Assembly (NCBI RefSeq): GCF_003171515.1
Contig: NC_089395.1
Location: 930,001-994,000, forward strand
Source of the DNA: Pyrenophora tritici-repentis
Taxonomy: Eukaryota > Ascomycota > Dothideomycetes > Pleosporales > Pleosporaceae
Direction of reading: 5' to 3'
Length of the DNA stretch: 64,000 bases
The position numbers and the translations under genes are program-made. Below are positions 1 to 11,724 of this stretch, in pieces. The notes under the pieces were generated by a model. It ran no database searches. It was not told the origin of the DNA and saw only the letters and a list, made by a program, of their open reading frames with translations. The stretch's first letter is position 1, and the number at the start of each line of letters is the position of its first letter.

Positions 1-1860
1 TTTAGGAAGATTAGTTATAGGCTGTCGCTTAATTTCCCTCTTTAATCTACTACTACTACTAGTTTAGCCGCTACTTATAGGCGCTAAGCTAAGAACTAGT
101 GTTGTATAAAAAACAAGAGTAATAGAATAGCTAAAAAGGTTGTGCACAAAGATGTTACCGTTACTTTATTAAATACTATTTAGTGTAGCTCTCTCTTCAG
201 AAGCGCGACTAATAACTCTTTTATCTAGTCGCTTACTAACTTTCCTATACTTTCTAAGTACCTTTTAAAACTCTCCGCTAGCACTGCTAGCTTATCTTCT
301 TTCTTAAAGTTGCATCTTTAACCGCTTATTGTGTGTTTCCAAATCGTATTCGGCCGTGACGCGGCGAATATGTGTTAATTTCTAGCCCTAGCTCCTGTCC
401 GAAAGGCGCTTAGCTAACTCCTAACTCCTCGCCGCCTCTCGCGCCGAGCTTAGGGGTTTGCTACTCTCCCTAGGACCGCCCTATTTTGCGCGTCTATTCT
501 CGCAGTTCGAACACCTCTTAGATGTTACTATACAGCTTTTCTCTTTCTGCTCTAGAATCTAAATAACTCTTAACTTTGCTCTTATACTATTTTCTTATCT
601 TTTTCTTATTAATAACTATCTTTCTGCTGTACTTCTAGTCTTAGTATCCGTACCGCGAGGCTGTCTTAGCCTTTAGGGTTCTAGTTTTCATAAAAATATG
701 CTAGTTACAAACTTCCTAGATATTGCTATCACGAAAGTCTGTTAGAAGAGTGCGCAAACAGTTTACGCGCAGCCCTCGTAAGGTTAAGAAGCTAGAGGTT
801 TAAGTTTTAATCGGTCGCTATATGTAGTGGAGGATTTTCCTATAGGAACGTGTGCTCGATGTAAGTATTAGAGATTAGATTGTTGAGAGAGAGTGTGTGT
901 AGGTGTCTGAGTGATGTCCGATGGGATCCTTCGCGATCCCATATGGTTTCCACTGTCCGAGCGCCCTTCGGGTCCGTTCATTCCCACTTGCTCCACCACA
1001 GTACGTACGTGGAGAGCACGTGACTACGTGCGTGGCCCGTGCCGTGGGGTGGGATTCAGTTCGTACGCGAGCTGCAGCCCACCTCCTCTAATCAATCATA
1101 ACCATCTACTTCAACTCGTTGCAACGACCGTTACTTGATTCAACCTCACCTTTGCCGTATCAACAGTAGATAAGCGCCTCTAGGATAGATACCTCTTTAC
1201 TAGGGGAAACGACTTATAGTAGTTCCTTGACGTTAAGATTATTTAAGACTAAAAAGCGCGGATAATCTAGCTGTCGTAGGTAGCCTATGTAGACAAGATT
1301 AGTAGACTAGCTAACTATACTAACATTAGACACAATACGCTAATCGCAACTACTAAACTATAACCTAGAGATAGTCTCGCCTCCGTATTAGAGATTAATA
1401 AATACTAGCGTAAGATAGGCTTACTCCTCTTCGCAGCTATAACTACTAGACTAAACATTACCTTTGCGACGTCGCGGCTTGCCCGCTTTCTCTTAAATCC
1501 AGGACTGAAGTACTACGACGCTGCCGACTAATTCCTTCTATATCTCTTAGTAATAAAGCATCTTACACTACAACTTAGAGGAGATATAGGCCTATACATA
1601 GCTAGCGATGCTTCCTTTACTAATAATACCTGTAGCGGGCGTGAGTCTATAAGACTAGCGGCACAACTACATGCACCACGCGTGCGCAAAAGGCATGCAC
1701 AAGTTGAATCAACGTGATTCAGCTTGCGTAGTTGATATTTATGTAGGAGGCATGACTGCGCTGCTCTCTCTCAGCCTACAAGTAGGCATACATGGGTCTA
1801 GCCCATCACACTGACACTCCTGCCTAACTACTACGCGTAGTGCATTACCAAGCTATTATA
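1..1860. other. Decayed repeat DNA, no intact gene
   Basis: No credible open reading frame. The DNA is unusually rich in CTAG, TAGC and CTAA words, as expected when repeats have lost CpA to TpA. Around 1585-1660 one plus-strand frame reads DASFTNN after a stop-littered stretch, which weakly recalls the RNase H region of a Copia-type retroelement. I would not name the element on that alone. Confidence 0.5.
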
Positions 1861-1973
1861 GTGTAGTAACTAGGCATGTAATAATAGAGTTAGTTAGTAG
1901 GCCTAGAGTAAGTATTTAATAGCTTAGAGCGTTTACTAATAGCTAGTTAGCTTCTCTCTCTATAATGTAAACT
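1861..1973 (+). repeat. 5' LTR (or LTR part) of the Gypsy remnant
   Basis: 113 bp directly repeated at 3559-3671 with 12 mismatches and no gaps. Similarity stops sharply after the shared AACT. The true outer LTR edge could lie slightly upstream. Confidence 0.7.
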
Positions 1974-2061
1974 TAGTCCCTGCAAAGTGTGTTAGTAAAT
2001 AAAGGGAAGCAGAAAGGAAGCTGAGCTAAATACAACATACTCTCTTACATTATGGGCTTGG

Positions 2062-2913
2062 TGGACCGTTGACATCACCTACATGCCAAAAGACCATGGC
2101 AGAAACTACCTGATTGTAGCTCGCGAATATCTCTTGGGGTAGGCAGAAGCTAGGGCGGTGAGAGGTTACACTGCAGAAGTAGTGGCCCGATTTATTTTCG
2201 AAGAGATCTGCTGTCGCTGGGGCGTGCCAGTCAAGCTTTCTGTGGATGGAGGATCCGAGAACAAGTTGGTGGTTGAAGCACTGGCAGAGTTATTTAGCAT
2301 CCACCGAGTCTAGGCTTTAGCTTATAACTCTAGAGGCTAAGGCCTTATTGAACGAGGACATTAAAGCTTTATCTATGGTCTGACGAAGATGGGCGACTTA
2401 TGGGTAGAGAATCTGTCTGCTATCCTTTGGGCAGAGCGCGTCACGCTGCGACGGCCTATCGGCTACTCTCCAGCTCAGCTTGTCCTTGGGCAAAATCTTA
2501 CTTCCGATTGAACTCTGGACTATTTGCTTGCGGTGCGCGCAACACAGCTCTAATTCCGCAGGGAGAACTTAGAAGAAGCGGTTTACCGGACGAGGAGGCT
2601 TCGGCGAGAAGTAGTGGAAGCTAGGAATGAGGCAAAGGAAGCCGATAAAGCGTTTGTAGTGGGCGATTTAGTACTAATCTGGGACGCACAGAAGGCTGTT
2701 GATATGAGTTCAGACATGAAGTGGAAGCAGCGATGGGTGGGGCCTTACAAGGTGCGAGAAGCAAACGCTGAGAAGGGGTATTATCGCCTTAAGGACTTGC
2801 ATGGAGCGCCCTTTGCCAGCACAGTAATGGTTGATCGGCTGAAGAGATTCAAAATACTAGCGAGCACTGTCGCTCACGAGATCCTGAGAGGGAGGTTGAA
2901 GCTCTACCTGTGA
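2062..2913 (+). pseudogene. Degenerate Gypsy integrase (pol C-terminus)
   Basis: Integrase catalytic core and C-terminal domain of a Ty3/Gypsy polyprotein, which would insert element cDNA into the genome. The core starts at WTVDITYMPKDHGRNYLIV, with the first catalytic Asp, and continues to SVDGGSEN with the second Asp. After a decayed stretch comes RRPIGYSPAQLVLGQ, typical of the region after the core. A clean 99-codon segment (2614-2913) then holds the C-terminal module with WVGPYKV and a final TVMVDRLKRF. In-frame stops (TAG at about 2139, more near 2310-2350 and 2510-2560) and at least one frame change make it non-functional. Several stops are single transitions from CAG, CAA or TGG. Identity as Gypsy integrase is firm; activity is excluded by the stops. 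Confidence 0.8.
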
Positions 2914-3558
2914 ACGGTCTGTAGGTACTGTATTCCAGCTACCTAATCCAGATGCTATTCACAGTCGAGATGAAGAGGAGAAGAGGAAAGTGGGCGGCCA
3001 TCCCGCTTTTTTTGGGTTGGCGCACGGCGTACGGTCTGCTGGGGGAAGGAGTGATAGAAGGAAGGAAGCGACTAGGCCTGGCCTAGTCATGTGACCTAGG
3101 ACTTAGCCCGTTACACTACTCGCCTAAAATTAGGATGGTAGCCCCATAATCACATGCCGATGCCCCGCCATCTGATCTCCAGCTGATAGCTATTAAAGCG
3201 CCATCTTCAGCTCTAGCACCCTAAGAAATTCTAACTAAGGAAGAAGATAAGCTAGACTGACTGATTGGCGGGACTTACAAAGGAGATGGGTTAAGCAAGA
3301 CCTACATACCTAACAGAACTTCTAATAATGCGCCACGACGAGCTATTGATGCAGTCACAAAGGAGAACATTCTTAAGACTAACTGGAGAGGGGAGCCGGT
3401 GATTGAGAGCGACAGCGATTCGTAGTAAGCCTCATCTCTTACTCCTAGCAAAAGATGAGGGTTAGAGAGGTAAGACTGGCAGAGCGGCTGTGACAGGCAC
3501 TCGAAGGGAAGTCGGCAGCTTGAAGGGACCAAGCTAGAGTGTTAGGGAGGAAGATACA

Positions 3559-3671
3559 GTGTAGTAACTAGGCACGTAATAATGGAGTTAGTTAGTAGGC
3601 CTAGAGTAAGTATTTAATAGCTTAGAACGTTTACTGATAGGTAGTCGACTTCTCTCTCTACAACATGAACT
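3559..3671 (+). repeat. 3' LTR (or LTR part) of the Gypsy remnant
   Basis: Second copy of the 113-bp direct repeat, preceded by a purine-rich tract. Confidence 0.7.
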
Positions 3672-4466
3672 ACCTTCTCCTCCGCCGAATGCGGATTGTT
3701 TACCTGCTCCCTGCCTCAACACTTTTTCAGTGCGACACTATTGGTGGCTACGGTGATGACGCTTATGCTCTTAGATGCAGCCTGTACTGTGTGTAATGAA
3801 TTTGATATTCTTACGTCACGAACATACTCTAATGTATTCACAAATGTAGACCTTAAGAGTTTATGCTTTTTGTTACCGTGTCCATACACTGCATACATGG
3901 CGTGACCTCAGTGTAGCGATAGATAGCTTCAATCGATTGATTACCCTGCAGCTGATAGTGTCTGAATCTCGTTACCCTAGTATCAGCACCGATAACACCC
4001 AATAGAGGTACGAATAGAAGCGCTTTCGCTACACCAGTTTTCAATGCATCAGCACTACTGTAATGATAATCAATAGGTACACTGATATAGCAGCTTTCGC
4101 TACACCGGTTTTCGAGGTATCCGCACTAATAGTACCTAATAAGGAAACGGATAGAAGGTTAGTGCCTGAAAGAGTGAAGCCACAATTGCATTGCTAGCGT
4201 TTTTATGATTGGTTTCTTGCTCTTCGATGTGTCTCTGCTTACAGGTGTCCAAGAAATGGGCGGTGGCTATGTTCTACGCGACGCTGTAGCAACATCTATT
4301 CGACGGAAATATAATGGCCCCCAGAGCGCCATCGACGCCTAGAATAGAATGTAAAAATGGATAAAGGTGCATACTTGGTACCGATAAATGAATGCGGTGA
4401 TCCAAAAAACCTCGGGAAGGCTCCATATCTAAGTAACGATACCCGACCCTCTCGCGATTACTGATT
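3672..4466. other. Intergenic, with an imperfect tandem repeat
   Basis: No supported gene. At about 3980-4140 there are roughly 2.4 imperfect copies of a ~70-bp unit. The phrase GCTTTCGCTACACC recurs at 4022 and 4093 (71 bp apart), and the ATCAGCAC/ATCCGCAC phrase recurs with similar spacing. Confidence 0.5.
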
Positions 4467-5360
4467 ATGCGCGGAACCTCCTCTCGCCCAAGACTTCCAC
4501 TCTCAAGGGCAGCGGCTTTACTCGCTCTTGTTATCTCTTTTCCCCAAACTCAAGCTGGCTGCTCCCTGCGCCAATTTCCCTATTCGCCTGGCGATGGCAG
4601 TCCTCAGTCTTGTCCCAATAGCGCCAATGCAATGCAGCACTGGGATAGTAGCACTCTGAAAACGAGCACTTGTTTGATTCTTCCTTCAAGCTATCTTCGT
4701 TCCGTGTTTAAAGTCTATCTCGAATCGGGATCAGAGGCGTGTATGTTGGGACTTTTCTAGTATCCGTCTTCCCTTTTGTGCTTATCCTGCTGTCAAGCTT
4801 AGAAGCTCCACAAATCGGGTTGTCGTCTAGCGTTTAACTCATTCACTCATCGACTAATTGGTACAATCTCCGTAGACCAGATCTACCCCTCCCGCTCCTC
4901 TAACTGTTTAGACGGTACCTTGAACCACGAGTTTTACACCGACGACCCTACCCCGCAATGTTTCGCATGGTCCGAGACTGGTATCGCTGCAAATGATTAC
5001 CTAGTGTTTAAATGTGGCTCCGGCTTCTCAAACACCATCTCTACGCTGACCTCCACATATTTCGTAACGGCATCCGAAACCGCATCCGCTACCCTAGAGT
5101 CCTTCACTACCAGCGTCAGGGTGGCGGATCTAAGTTCACAGTCCAATACGGTAGTACCGAAGGCGACAGAATCTCCTTCTCCAAATCCCACCGGGGGAAA
5201 CGACCAGAAGGAGAGCAATGGAATTACGCTCGGTGTTGGCATTGGAATTCCCCTAGCGGCACTGATAGTGGCGCTGGTGACGCTTTATTATACGCGGAAG
5301 AACATCAGACAGACGGCAATTAGATTGGAGCGGAGGATACGGAATAACACTCGACATTAG
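4467..5360 (+). CDS. Secreted single-pass membrane protein, Ser/Thr-rich
   Basis: Predicted CDS join(4467..4740,4831..5360), 267 aa. The 90-nt intron has a GTATGT donor, and its acceptor at 4829-4830 keeps frame. The N-terminus has a positively charged start followed by a hydrophobic stretch (residues ~12-30) ending in QTQAG, a likely signal peptide. The lumenal/extracellular part has several Cys residues and then a Ser/Thr-rich stalk. Near the C-terminus a transmembrane segment of about 22 residues (ITLGVGIGIPLAALIVALV) is followed by a basic cytosolic tail (RKNIRQ, RLERRIR). This layout is common for fungal cell-surface proteins of the WSC/mucin-like class, but I see no WSC Cys pattern, so no function is assigned. 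It sits between the Gypsy remnant and a MITE. The alternative is two unrelated short ORFs; the phase-matched intron argues against that. Confidence 0.6.
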
Positions 5361-7017
5361 CTTTACGGGTGGTTAACATAGCAGAAAGGTCGGCCAGCCG
5401 CGTCATTAGTGAATGAGACAATCTTGACATATGCGTTGGGATTGAATTGAACTGTGTGTTGTAACCACGTGACTAGAGTCACATGATATCCTATTATAAC
5501 AGCCACTGCCCGGTGGGCAAGTGCACTTACCTCTGAGCCGAGAGCTCTTGTACACATACATCACAACACGACAACAGATAGCAATACAATCGTTGATCCA
5601 CAGCCTCCACCCGACACTGCTCACGCAGTTACATGTATTCATCACATTACGGCTTCATTAGATGCTGCACGACAGAGTATGAGCTATGGTGGCTGTTGCC
5701 ATAGGAGCTGTAGGGTATTCTGGGTAGATAAAGGTAATGTCATAAAGCCATATTTAAAAACTGGCCTGATTGGTATACAGCGAAGAAGGAGATTAAAGCA
5801 AGCAGTCTTATATGAATGCCTAAGCGCTGAAATAGATTAGATACGATTGCGTAGCTAGAAACGCTGAATGAGAGGTCTTCGAAGGAAGAGGAAAATGTCT
5901 CCATAGCTCACGATAGCAACCAAGGTGTATAGGGCAAGTGTGGACAGTTCACGTACTTAATAGGGGACGCACTCTAGCCGATGGCTCGATTCTGTTTGCA
6001 AGCACTTAGACAAAGGCGCACATGGTATTAGTAGCGGCAGTTAGGGGCTAAGATTGCTCCAATAGCCTCTACCGCAAAAACTGAAAAAAAGAGGTTTACT
6101 AGGCTCCTTCTAGAGGCGGCGACAGGGGTTTGATTAGATCACTTCTCTCCCGTCACCTCTATGTATTCTGCCACCCCGAATAAGAGGAGAGGAAGATGTG
6201 GGTATAAATAGAGATAAACTAAGCCTTCCCATCTATCTAATCGGCTCCCCGCGCACTTCCCAAATGAGCCTAGTAAACCTCCATTTTTCCAGTTTATGCG
6301 GTAGTAAATAAGCGCTGTACTAATTTAGCAGCAAAACCAGACGCGGCTAGGACACTAATCATTCTACTTGCCGAGAAAGAGGCGTCCTTGACCCTGGCAT
6401 TAATTAGGGGCCCTTCCTTTCTTGCGAAACGAGTTTACGTCTTCTGCGATACCGCAAACAGAGTGACAACAAGGCTTCCCGTTCGCTCAGCCCTATTTAA
6501 GCAAGATACCGGCGGATTAGTAGTTAGGTGGGTGACCACTAGCGAATCCCCGCTGTTGTATGTTTTTGCCATTTTTGGTGGATTCTGACTAGTCAAGGAA
6601 GTAATCGGCTTTGTTAACGTCTTTTTGATACCCCTCCTACGTATGTTGGTTATTTTTGTAAGGATAGGAAATAAGAACACTTAGACTTGATTAGCATTTG
6701 AATACGAATAAGAATAAGAGATTGAATATCCAAGAGCATTGACAAGGCAATAAATATGTCTGAGCTAGTTCCAGAAACGAGAAACCCACTGCGCTATGGA
6801 CTGCGAAGAGTTGGGTAACGAGAGTGTCCAACAATCTCCCAAGTAGTTCCTATACATCCCGAATGATGAGCAAGAAGATAATGTAACAAGGGGTGACCCC
6901 TAAAGTCGCCGATAACACCGTACTGTATGTAAAATTTAACGGAAGTGGTTTGCGCCAAGCTATGCTGAGGTATCGTAACGGGGATATAAACAAGAGGCAA
7001 TAATCTATGTCGTGAAA
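5361..7017. other. Intergenic; contains a MITE and a repeat fragment
   Basis: No supported gene; the small ORFs at 6388-6680 overlap on both strands and have no family features. It contains the MITE at 6070-6303. At 5478-5520 a stretch containing GTCACATGAT and CACTGCCCGGTGGGCAA is also found, on the other strand, at 59975-60017 inside a decayed hAT gene, so it is probably a dispersed repeat. Confidence 0.5.
6070..6303. mobile_element. MITE with ~37-bp terminal inverted repeats and TA target duplication
   Basis: The left arm 6072-6106 (CCGCAAAAACTG then AGGTTTACTAGGCTC) matches the reverse complement of the right arm 6266-6301, with one-base gaps and a few mismatches. The dinucleotide TA lies directly outside both arms (6070-6071 and 6302-6303), the target duplication expected of Tc1/mariner-type elements. 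The 230-bp element has no coding capacity, so it is a non-autonomous element (Stowaway-like by structure). Confidence 0.7.
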
Positions 7018-8816
7018 TTAAGCAATAGGGAAGACTTTGCGGACTAGACGGCGCCATTTTGGAACTCTTTCTTCTTCTTCTGCATCGCTGATCGGTGCAT
7101 GACGAGGTCCGAGCATGGCTAAGGCTCTTTGACGTGCCCATTCTCTCCGGTTTTGAGTGGGTGAGCAGGCCTGATTATTGGGTGATGGTGGTTGGGCAGG
7201 TGGCATTCCTGCCGACTGATGTTCTAACAGAGCTTCCGGTGGCGGTGTAGTTCCCATTTCAATGTCTCGTGGACGCGACTGGGCCCGCTCCGGTGCACTA
7301 AAGATGCGTCGCCCTGTTATCGCTCCGCCTATTCGACTAGAAAGCGACCCGAGAGCTATGGCGGGCCGGCTCGGTAGTGGTAATGATACAGGAGCGGTAC
7401 CAGGCACTGAAGTTGCTTGTGAAGCTGCTTGTGAAGTTGCATTACGTGCGCTACGGGCTCGCATACGATTAATATGCCGCTCACGCCGTACCATGACGTT
7501 TGTGATCTTAACTGGACATGCACCTTTTGGTAATACGCTTTGCTTGCACATTGGACATAGTGATGAGTGGTTGAGGAGGAAAGTGTCGATACATTCGGGA
7601 TGGAAGACGTGATGACATGGGAGCTCGCGAACTTGTGTTTCGTTGGCCTCGAAGTCGTCCATGCAGATAGGACAAGTAGGCTGTGACCAAGAGCCGGACA
7701 TGCCAGTAGTAGGAACTGTGGGCGCGGACGAGTGGCGGGACAGCGGTGGTGCCTTCCTACCAGTCTCGGCATCTACGGATGTGGACGGAGCACCAAGATG
7801 TGGAGCCTGGGCATGCGAATCGATGGCCTTTTCTGGCTCACCCGCAGCTCCGGCAGTATATATGTGTATGGGCAGCTTGTCAAGTATATGTTGCGAAACC
7901 GTAAGTCGCTTTACACCCAATGCTTCGAGATCGACTTGGCCGTTGAGAACGCGTTCACGGAGGTCGTTTCGGCGTCTTCGTTGGATGATGTGCATGACGA
8001 GGGAAGTGATGCTGACAGCGACGAGGAGGATGGCTAGGACGATGACAAGAAATACCCACAGACTTGGGAGTTGGCCACTGGAGTCTAATAGGATTGTTAG
8101 ATTGATTCGAGGCAAAGAGTCGTGGTCCGCTCACCAGTACCAACGGTCGCCCACAGGCGCACGTAGTCAGTACGATCGTAGACCTTGGCTAATTGATCGC
8201 CGTATGGCGCATCGGTTAGGTTTCCCGAGTAAAGACCCAGCTGGTCCATGACATTGTTTCCAGTTATCGAAGACAGGGCATATGTTGGGAATTGATTGGC
8301 TGACTGCCAGCTGCCGCCATCCTGCAGGTCCCATGTGGCGTCGTTCAATACGGGTGGTTTCGCATTACTCTCGCCGGGTTGGTATGTGAAGAAGGCTTTG
8401 GTGGTGTGTGCTCGGGCAGCGGCGAAGTATTCTTTGGTACAATCTGCGGAGAACCATGGCGCAACCGCTATCAGGGCATAATCTTTATCTTGGGGCAGAT
8501 TTGCCCTGCGCGTCGCATTCGCAGGAACATGCTGAGCTTCTTGTTCCTTGCACGCGGTCGATTGGAGGTCGGGAACAAAGAGAATGCCATAAGGATCCTG
8601 GTCGGAATCAACGCCTTTGGTGGACAGGGTTTGGATATTATTGAGGATGCGGTACTGAAACGAGACGGAATCGTTGAGCGTGATGAACTGGTTGTTGTTG
8701 TAGTCGATAACCCGGGGGTCCGGGAAGTCGATGGTAAAGATACCGATGCGTTGGGCAGCTGTGTAGGACCGTCAGTGTGTGGTAGCGATGCGACAAAAGT
8801 TGTGTGACGTACACAT
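7018..8816 (-). CDS. Membrane-anchored RING-H2 E3 ubiquitin ligase (PA-TM-RING type)
   Basis: CDS complement join(7018..8084,8135..8758,8813..8816), 564 aa. A long N-terminal region with N-glycosylation sites (residues ~1-217) is followed by a transmembrane helix (~218-242; LWVFLVIVLAILLVAVSI), a basic stop-transfer segment (QRRRRN) and a cytosolic RING-H2 finger (~347-389) with CPIC, HHVFHPEC and CPMC. The tail is Ser/Pro-rich and disordered. Such proteins sit in endosome/vacuole membranes and ubiquitinate membrane cargo. The 50-nt intron at 8085-8134 joins G|AC in phase and is secure. The start is uncertain: an ATG at 8816 followed by a 54-nt intron (8759-8812) gives a four-base first exon in the right phase, but then no signal peptide is apparent. 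An unseen upstream exon is possible. RING and membrane topology are firm; the start is not. Confidence 0.75.
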
Positions 8817-9650
8817 ATTGGCGCGCGAACTGGACGACGAATGGTCGGATGCTCAGGGGCCGTGTGGTTGCGCGACTATGTCAGTTCATACTAGCAGAGG
8901 GTTGTGAAACGGGAGTGGCGGTGGTCAAAAAAAACGTCTACAGATGCACAAAGTGAGGATGGAGAGACAGACGATAACGGCGGCGATGGACGATAGACGA
9001 TGGATCAAGTATGGGGTGGCTAGGTGTAGAGGCTGGTACTAACAGCCGCCCCTCCCGGCTCAATTGTGAAAGCGCCGGGTTGTGCCAGTGCCACAGCTTA
9101 GCAAAAAGCTTGATCCCGGTGGCGCATCTAACAACTCATGTCTGCGCCACTTATGGTGGGTGTGAGGCGAACAAACCATCATCTCAGCAGTCACACATGT
9201 CTCTGCAGGGCAGGGCATTAGATGATATGATATTGTCTTGGAGGAAATGACGTCTTGAGAGAGTTCGGTGGGTGGTGGGCATGGAGCGCGACTTGGCGCA
9301 CCTAATAGGTTAGTATGCCCCGGCCTGCGAGTGCCCAGCCAGTTGTTTACTCACGGGCGGGCTGGTTTGCCCATGAAAGCGTATATGCGAAACGACGTCT
9401 TCGTATCACTCTCGTACATGCCCACATTCACTCCGTCTGCCATGTGACGACAAACATCGCTCTTGTATGCATTGTTCACTTTGTAATGGTGTCTTGAACC
9501 AACGACGACGATTGAGCGCCGTCGCACCGCTGTAACTTACTGCTGCACCGCCTCCCGCGCCCATTCCCGCCAGTCATTTGCGTACACCGTGGGCGTGTCT
9601 TTGTCTTCCCCGCATACCCCAACATTCCATAGTCGCCGGGACAAACCAAC
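8817..9650. promoter_or_regulatory. Bidirectional promoter region, RING ligase (-) / ADA3 (+)
   Basis: About 830 bp between two divergent genes. No ORF with coding character and no clear TATA box seen. Confidence 0.4.
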
Positions 9651-11724
9651 ATGGCGCCTACCGGCCTGAGTAGCAAGGGAAAGGCAACGAAGCCCGGCTC
9701 CAAGCCCTCGCAGACGCCACGCAGCCGCAATACGACGCCGCTGCCTCATGTACGCGCTTCGGTCGAAGCTTCGTCGACATCGTCGTCGTCGTCGGCCTCG
9801 GCATACTTTGGCAACCGCCTGAGCTCCTATCTGAAGAAGTCGGAGACGACTGTCGAAGAGGTGCTGGAGAGTGGCGGCAATGGCTCCCAGATTCCCTCGG
9901 GCAAGCAGCTTCTCGTCATGCGCGACCACGTCGAGAAGACGGTCATGAAGAACGCAGAGGCTCGCTGTACTCAGTCCGAGGGCGCACTGCGAGAGCTCAT
10001 GAGCCTGAAGAAGAACAGGGCGCCGCGCGAAAGAGACAGGGACAAGGCTGGCGAGGATCGCGATCGCAAGCACAAGCTCAAGAAAGTGAATACAAAGCAA
10101 GACGACGACAGTAAGCACCCACCCGTCATAGGCGCCCATGGCGTCGCCAGGCAGGATGGAGGCGACGCAAAAGGTAAGTCACCACTAAGCGATTGCTATT
10201 CTGTTCCTGTCTGCCTTTGTGCAAGAGCCTACTGCTACCACTCTCACCACCGCCTCCACCACACTTGTCACAATGCCTCGCAGACGCCGCAGCTTGATAG
10301 TCAAGCTCAAGGTCAGAGGCTTCGACACATTTCTGACTCAGCCCGCAGACAACTCGTCGGCCATCTCGTCCCCGATATCCCAAGCCCCGCCCTCTGCTAC
10401 CGGTACTGGCCCAGCCGACGCCCCATCACCTAGCGGTTCCGATGTCTCCCACCAGCCTGCGCCTGCGCCCGCCGTACCACAATTCCAGACCTTCGGGCCT
10501 GACCCCGCAAAGTTCGATGACCCGACCATATACCACATTCGCGAAGTCACCCCGGGCATGTCAATCGAGGAGAGGAAGGAGATATATTGCGTCGCCGAGT
10601 TCCCCCAGGAGGATCTCCGCGACAAAATCGCTGGCTCTCCGCCAGACAAGGACTTTTCAAACGCAAAGCCGCCATCGCAGGTCAATGCCACCGTCTTTGC
10701 CAACTACGTCGAGCCGTACATTCGCCCGCTCACCGAGGAGGATGTTGCCTTTTTGAAGGAGCGCGGAGATCGCGTAGGGCCGTTTGTGCTGCCTAGGCGC
10801 GGCCAGCGACACTACAAAGAGATATGGGCTGAAGAAGACGGGGCCATGCACATTGACTCCAACGACCAACACCCACCACCCAACGTCCCTCGGGGTGCAG
10901 CAGAAGACATAACGGATGATAATCTCGAGACAGACCAGGTCTCTGCGGGCCCCCTACTGTCGCGCTTGTTGTCTACGTTACGACCAGAAGGACGCGGCAA
11001 TCAAAACAGTCACAACGAGCAGAATGGAGTAAACGGAGATGCTATGGACATCGACGAAGGAGCAGGAACACAGGCAGACGCGACCAATACGAACTCGCTC
11101 CCCGCGGCAGCTCAACTTCCAGACCTCGTACAGCCTGGCTGGAAGGCTTCTTCGCAAAATGCGCGTACCGATTACGCGGGCATGGAAGACCGTGTGCTCA
11201 TGGAGCTCAAGCACTATGGCTTAATCTCAGATGCAGATGCAGAATCACAATCCTTCGACGCCCATTTTGATGACGAGGTTGCGGCACGACTTCGATTCCT
11301 GCAAGAAGAATTGCGCAAACAATCCATCATCAACGGCGCGCGGAAACAACGTCTCCTCGAGCTCACCGAAGAGCGCATAGCTCAGCAGGAGTACAACACG
11401 ATAGCAGACGATCTCGACAACCAACTCAACGCCGCCTACCTCAAGCGCAACCGCAACATCGGCAAAGGCAAGAAACAAAACAAGCGGCCTGGTGGTGCTG
11501 GAGGTGGGAGCCATCCTGTGGCAAACGCTGGCATATCAAGACCGGGCGTTGGCGAGCCCATTCGCACACTCATGGAAAGGAGACAACAATGGATCAACAC
11601 CATCGGACCTGTTGTCAATTTCGGCAAGACCGGTTTACCGACTGAGACGATATTCGGAGAGGAGAAGATGAAGGAATTGGAGAACAGAGAGGTGGAGATT
11701 TGGAACACAGAAGCCGAAGAATAG
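9651..11724 (+). CDS. NGG1: SAGA/ADA complex subunit ADA3 (NGG1)
   Basis: CDS join(9651..10173,10226..11724), 673 aa. Ada3/Ngg1 links the Gcn5 acetyltransferase and Ada2 within the SAGA and ADA chromatin complexes in the nucleus. The N-terminal ~175 residues are low-complexity Ser/Lys-rich (a poly-Ser run, then basic ERDRDKAGEDRDRKHKLKK). A charged middle section follows (FGPDPAKFDDPTIYHIREV...). The conserved Ada3 C-terminal domain (~residues 470-665) includes MEDRVLMELKHYGLI, a coiled-coil LRFLQEELRKQSIINGARK, EERIAQQEYNTIADDLDNQ and WINTIGPVVNF. The 52-nt intron (GTAAGT donor at 10174; AAG acceptor ending at 10225) joins G|AG in phase. Length fits fungal homologues. The family call is confident; the exact acceptor (10225 or 10227) is less so. 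Confidence 0.85.

Larger units (their letters stand above)
1861..3671 (+). mobile_element. Remnant Ty3/Gypsy LTR retrotransposon
   Basis: Two 113-bp direct repeats (1861-1973 and 3559-3671) flank about 1.6 kb of internal sequence that encodes the end of a Gypsy-type pol (integrase) on the same strand. A purine-rich tract (about 3543-3556) lies just before the second repeat, where a polypurine tract should sit before a 3' LTR. The repeats contain a TATTTAATAG box that could be the LTR promoter. No gag, protease or reverse transcriptase can be read between the LTRs, so this is an internally deleted copy. The two LTRs differ at 12 positions, 11 of them transitions, as expected from RIP-like C-to-T decay. 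Confidence 0.7.

Noticed and set aside
9011..9497. Plus-strand ORFs in the RING/ADA3 promoter
   Set aside because: Short, no motifs, and located in a divergent promoter.
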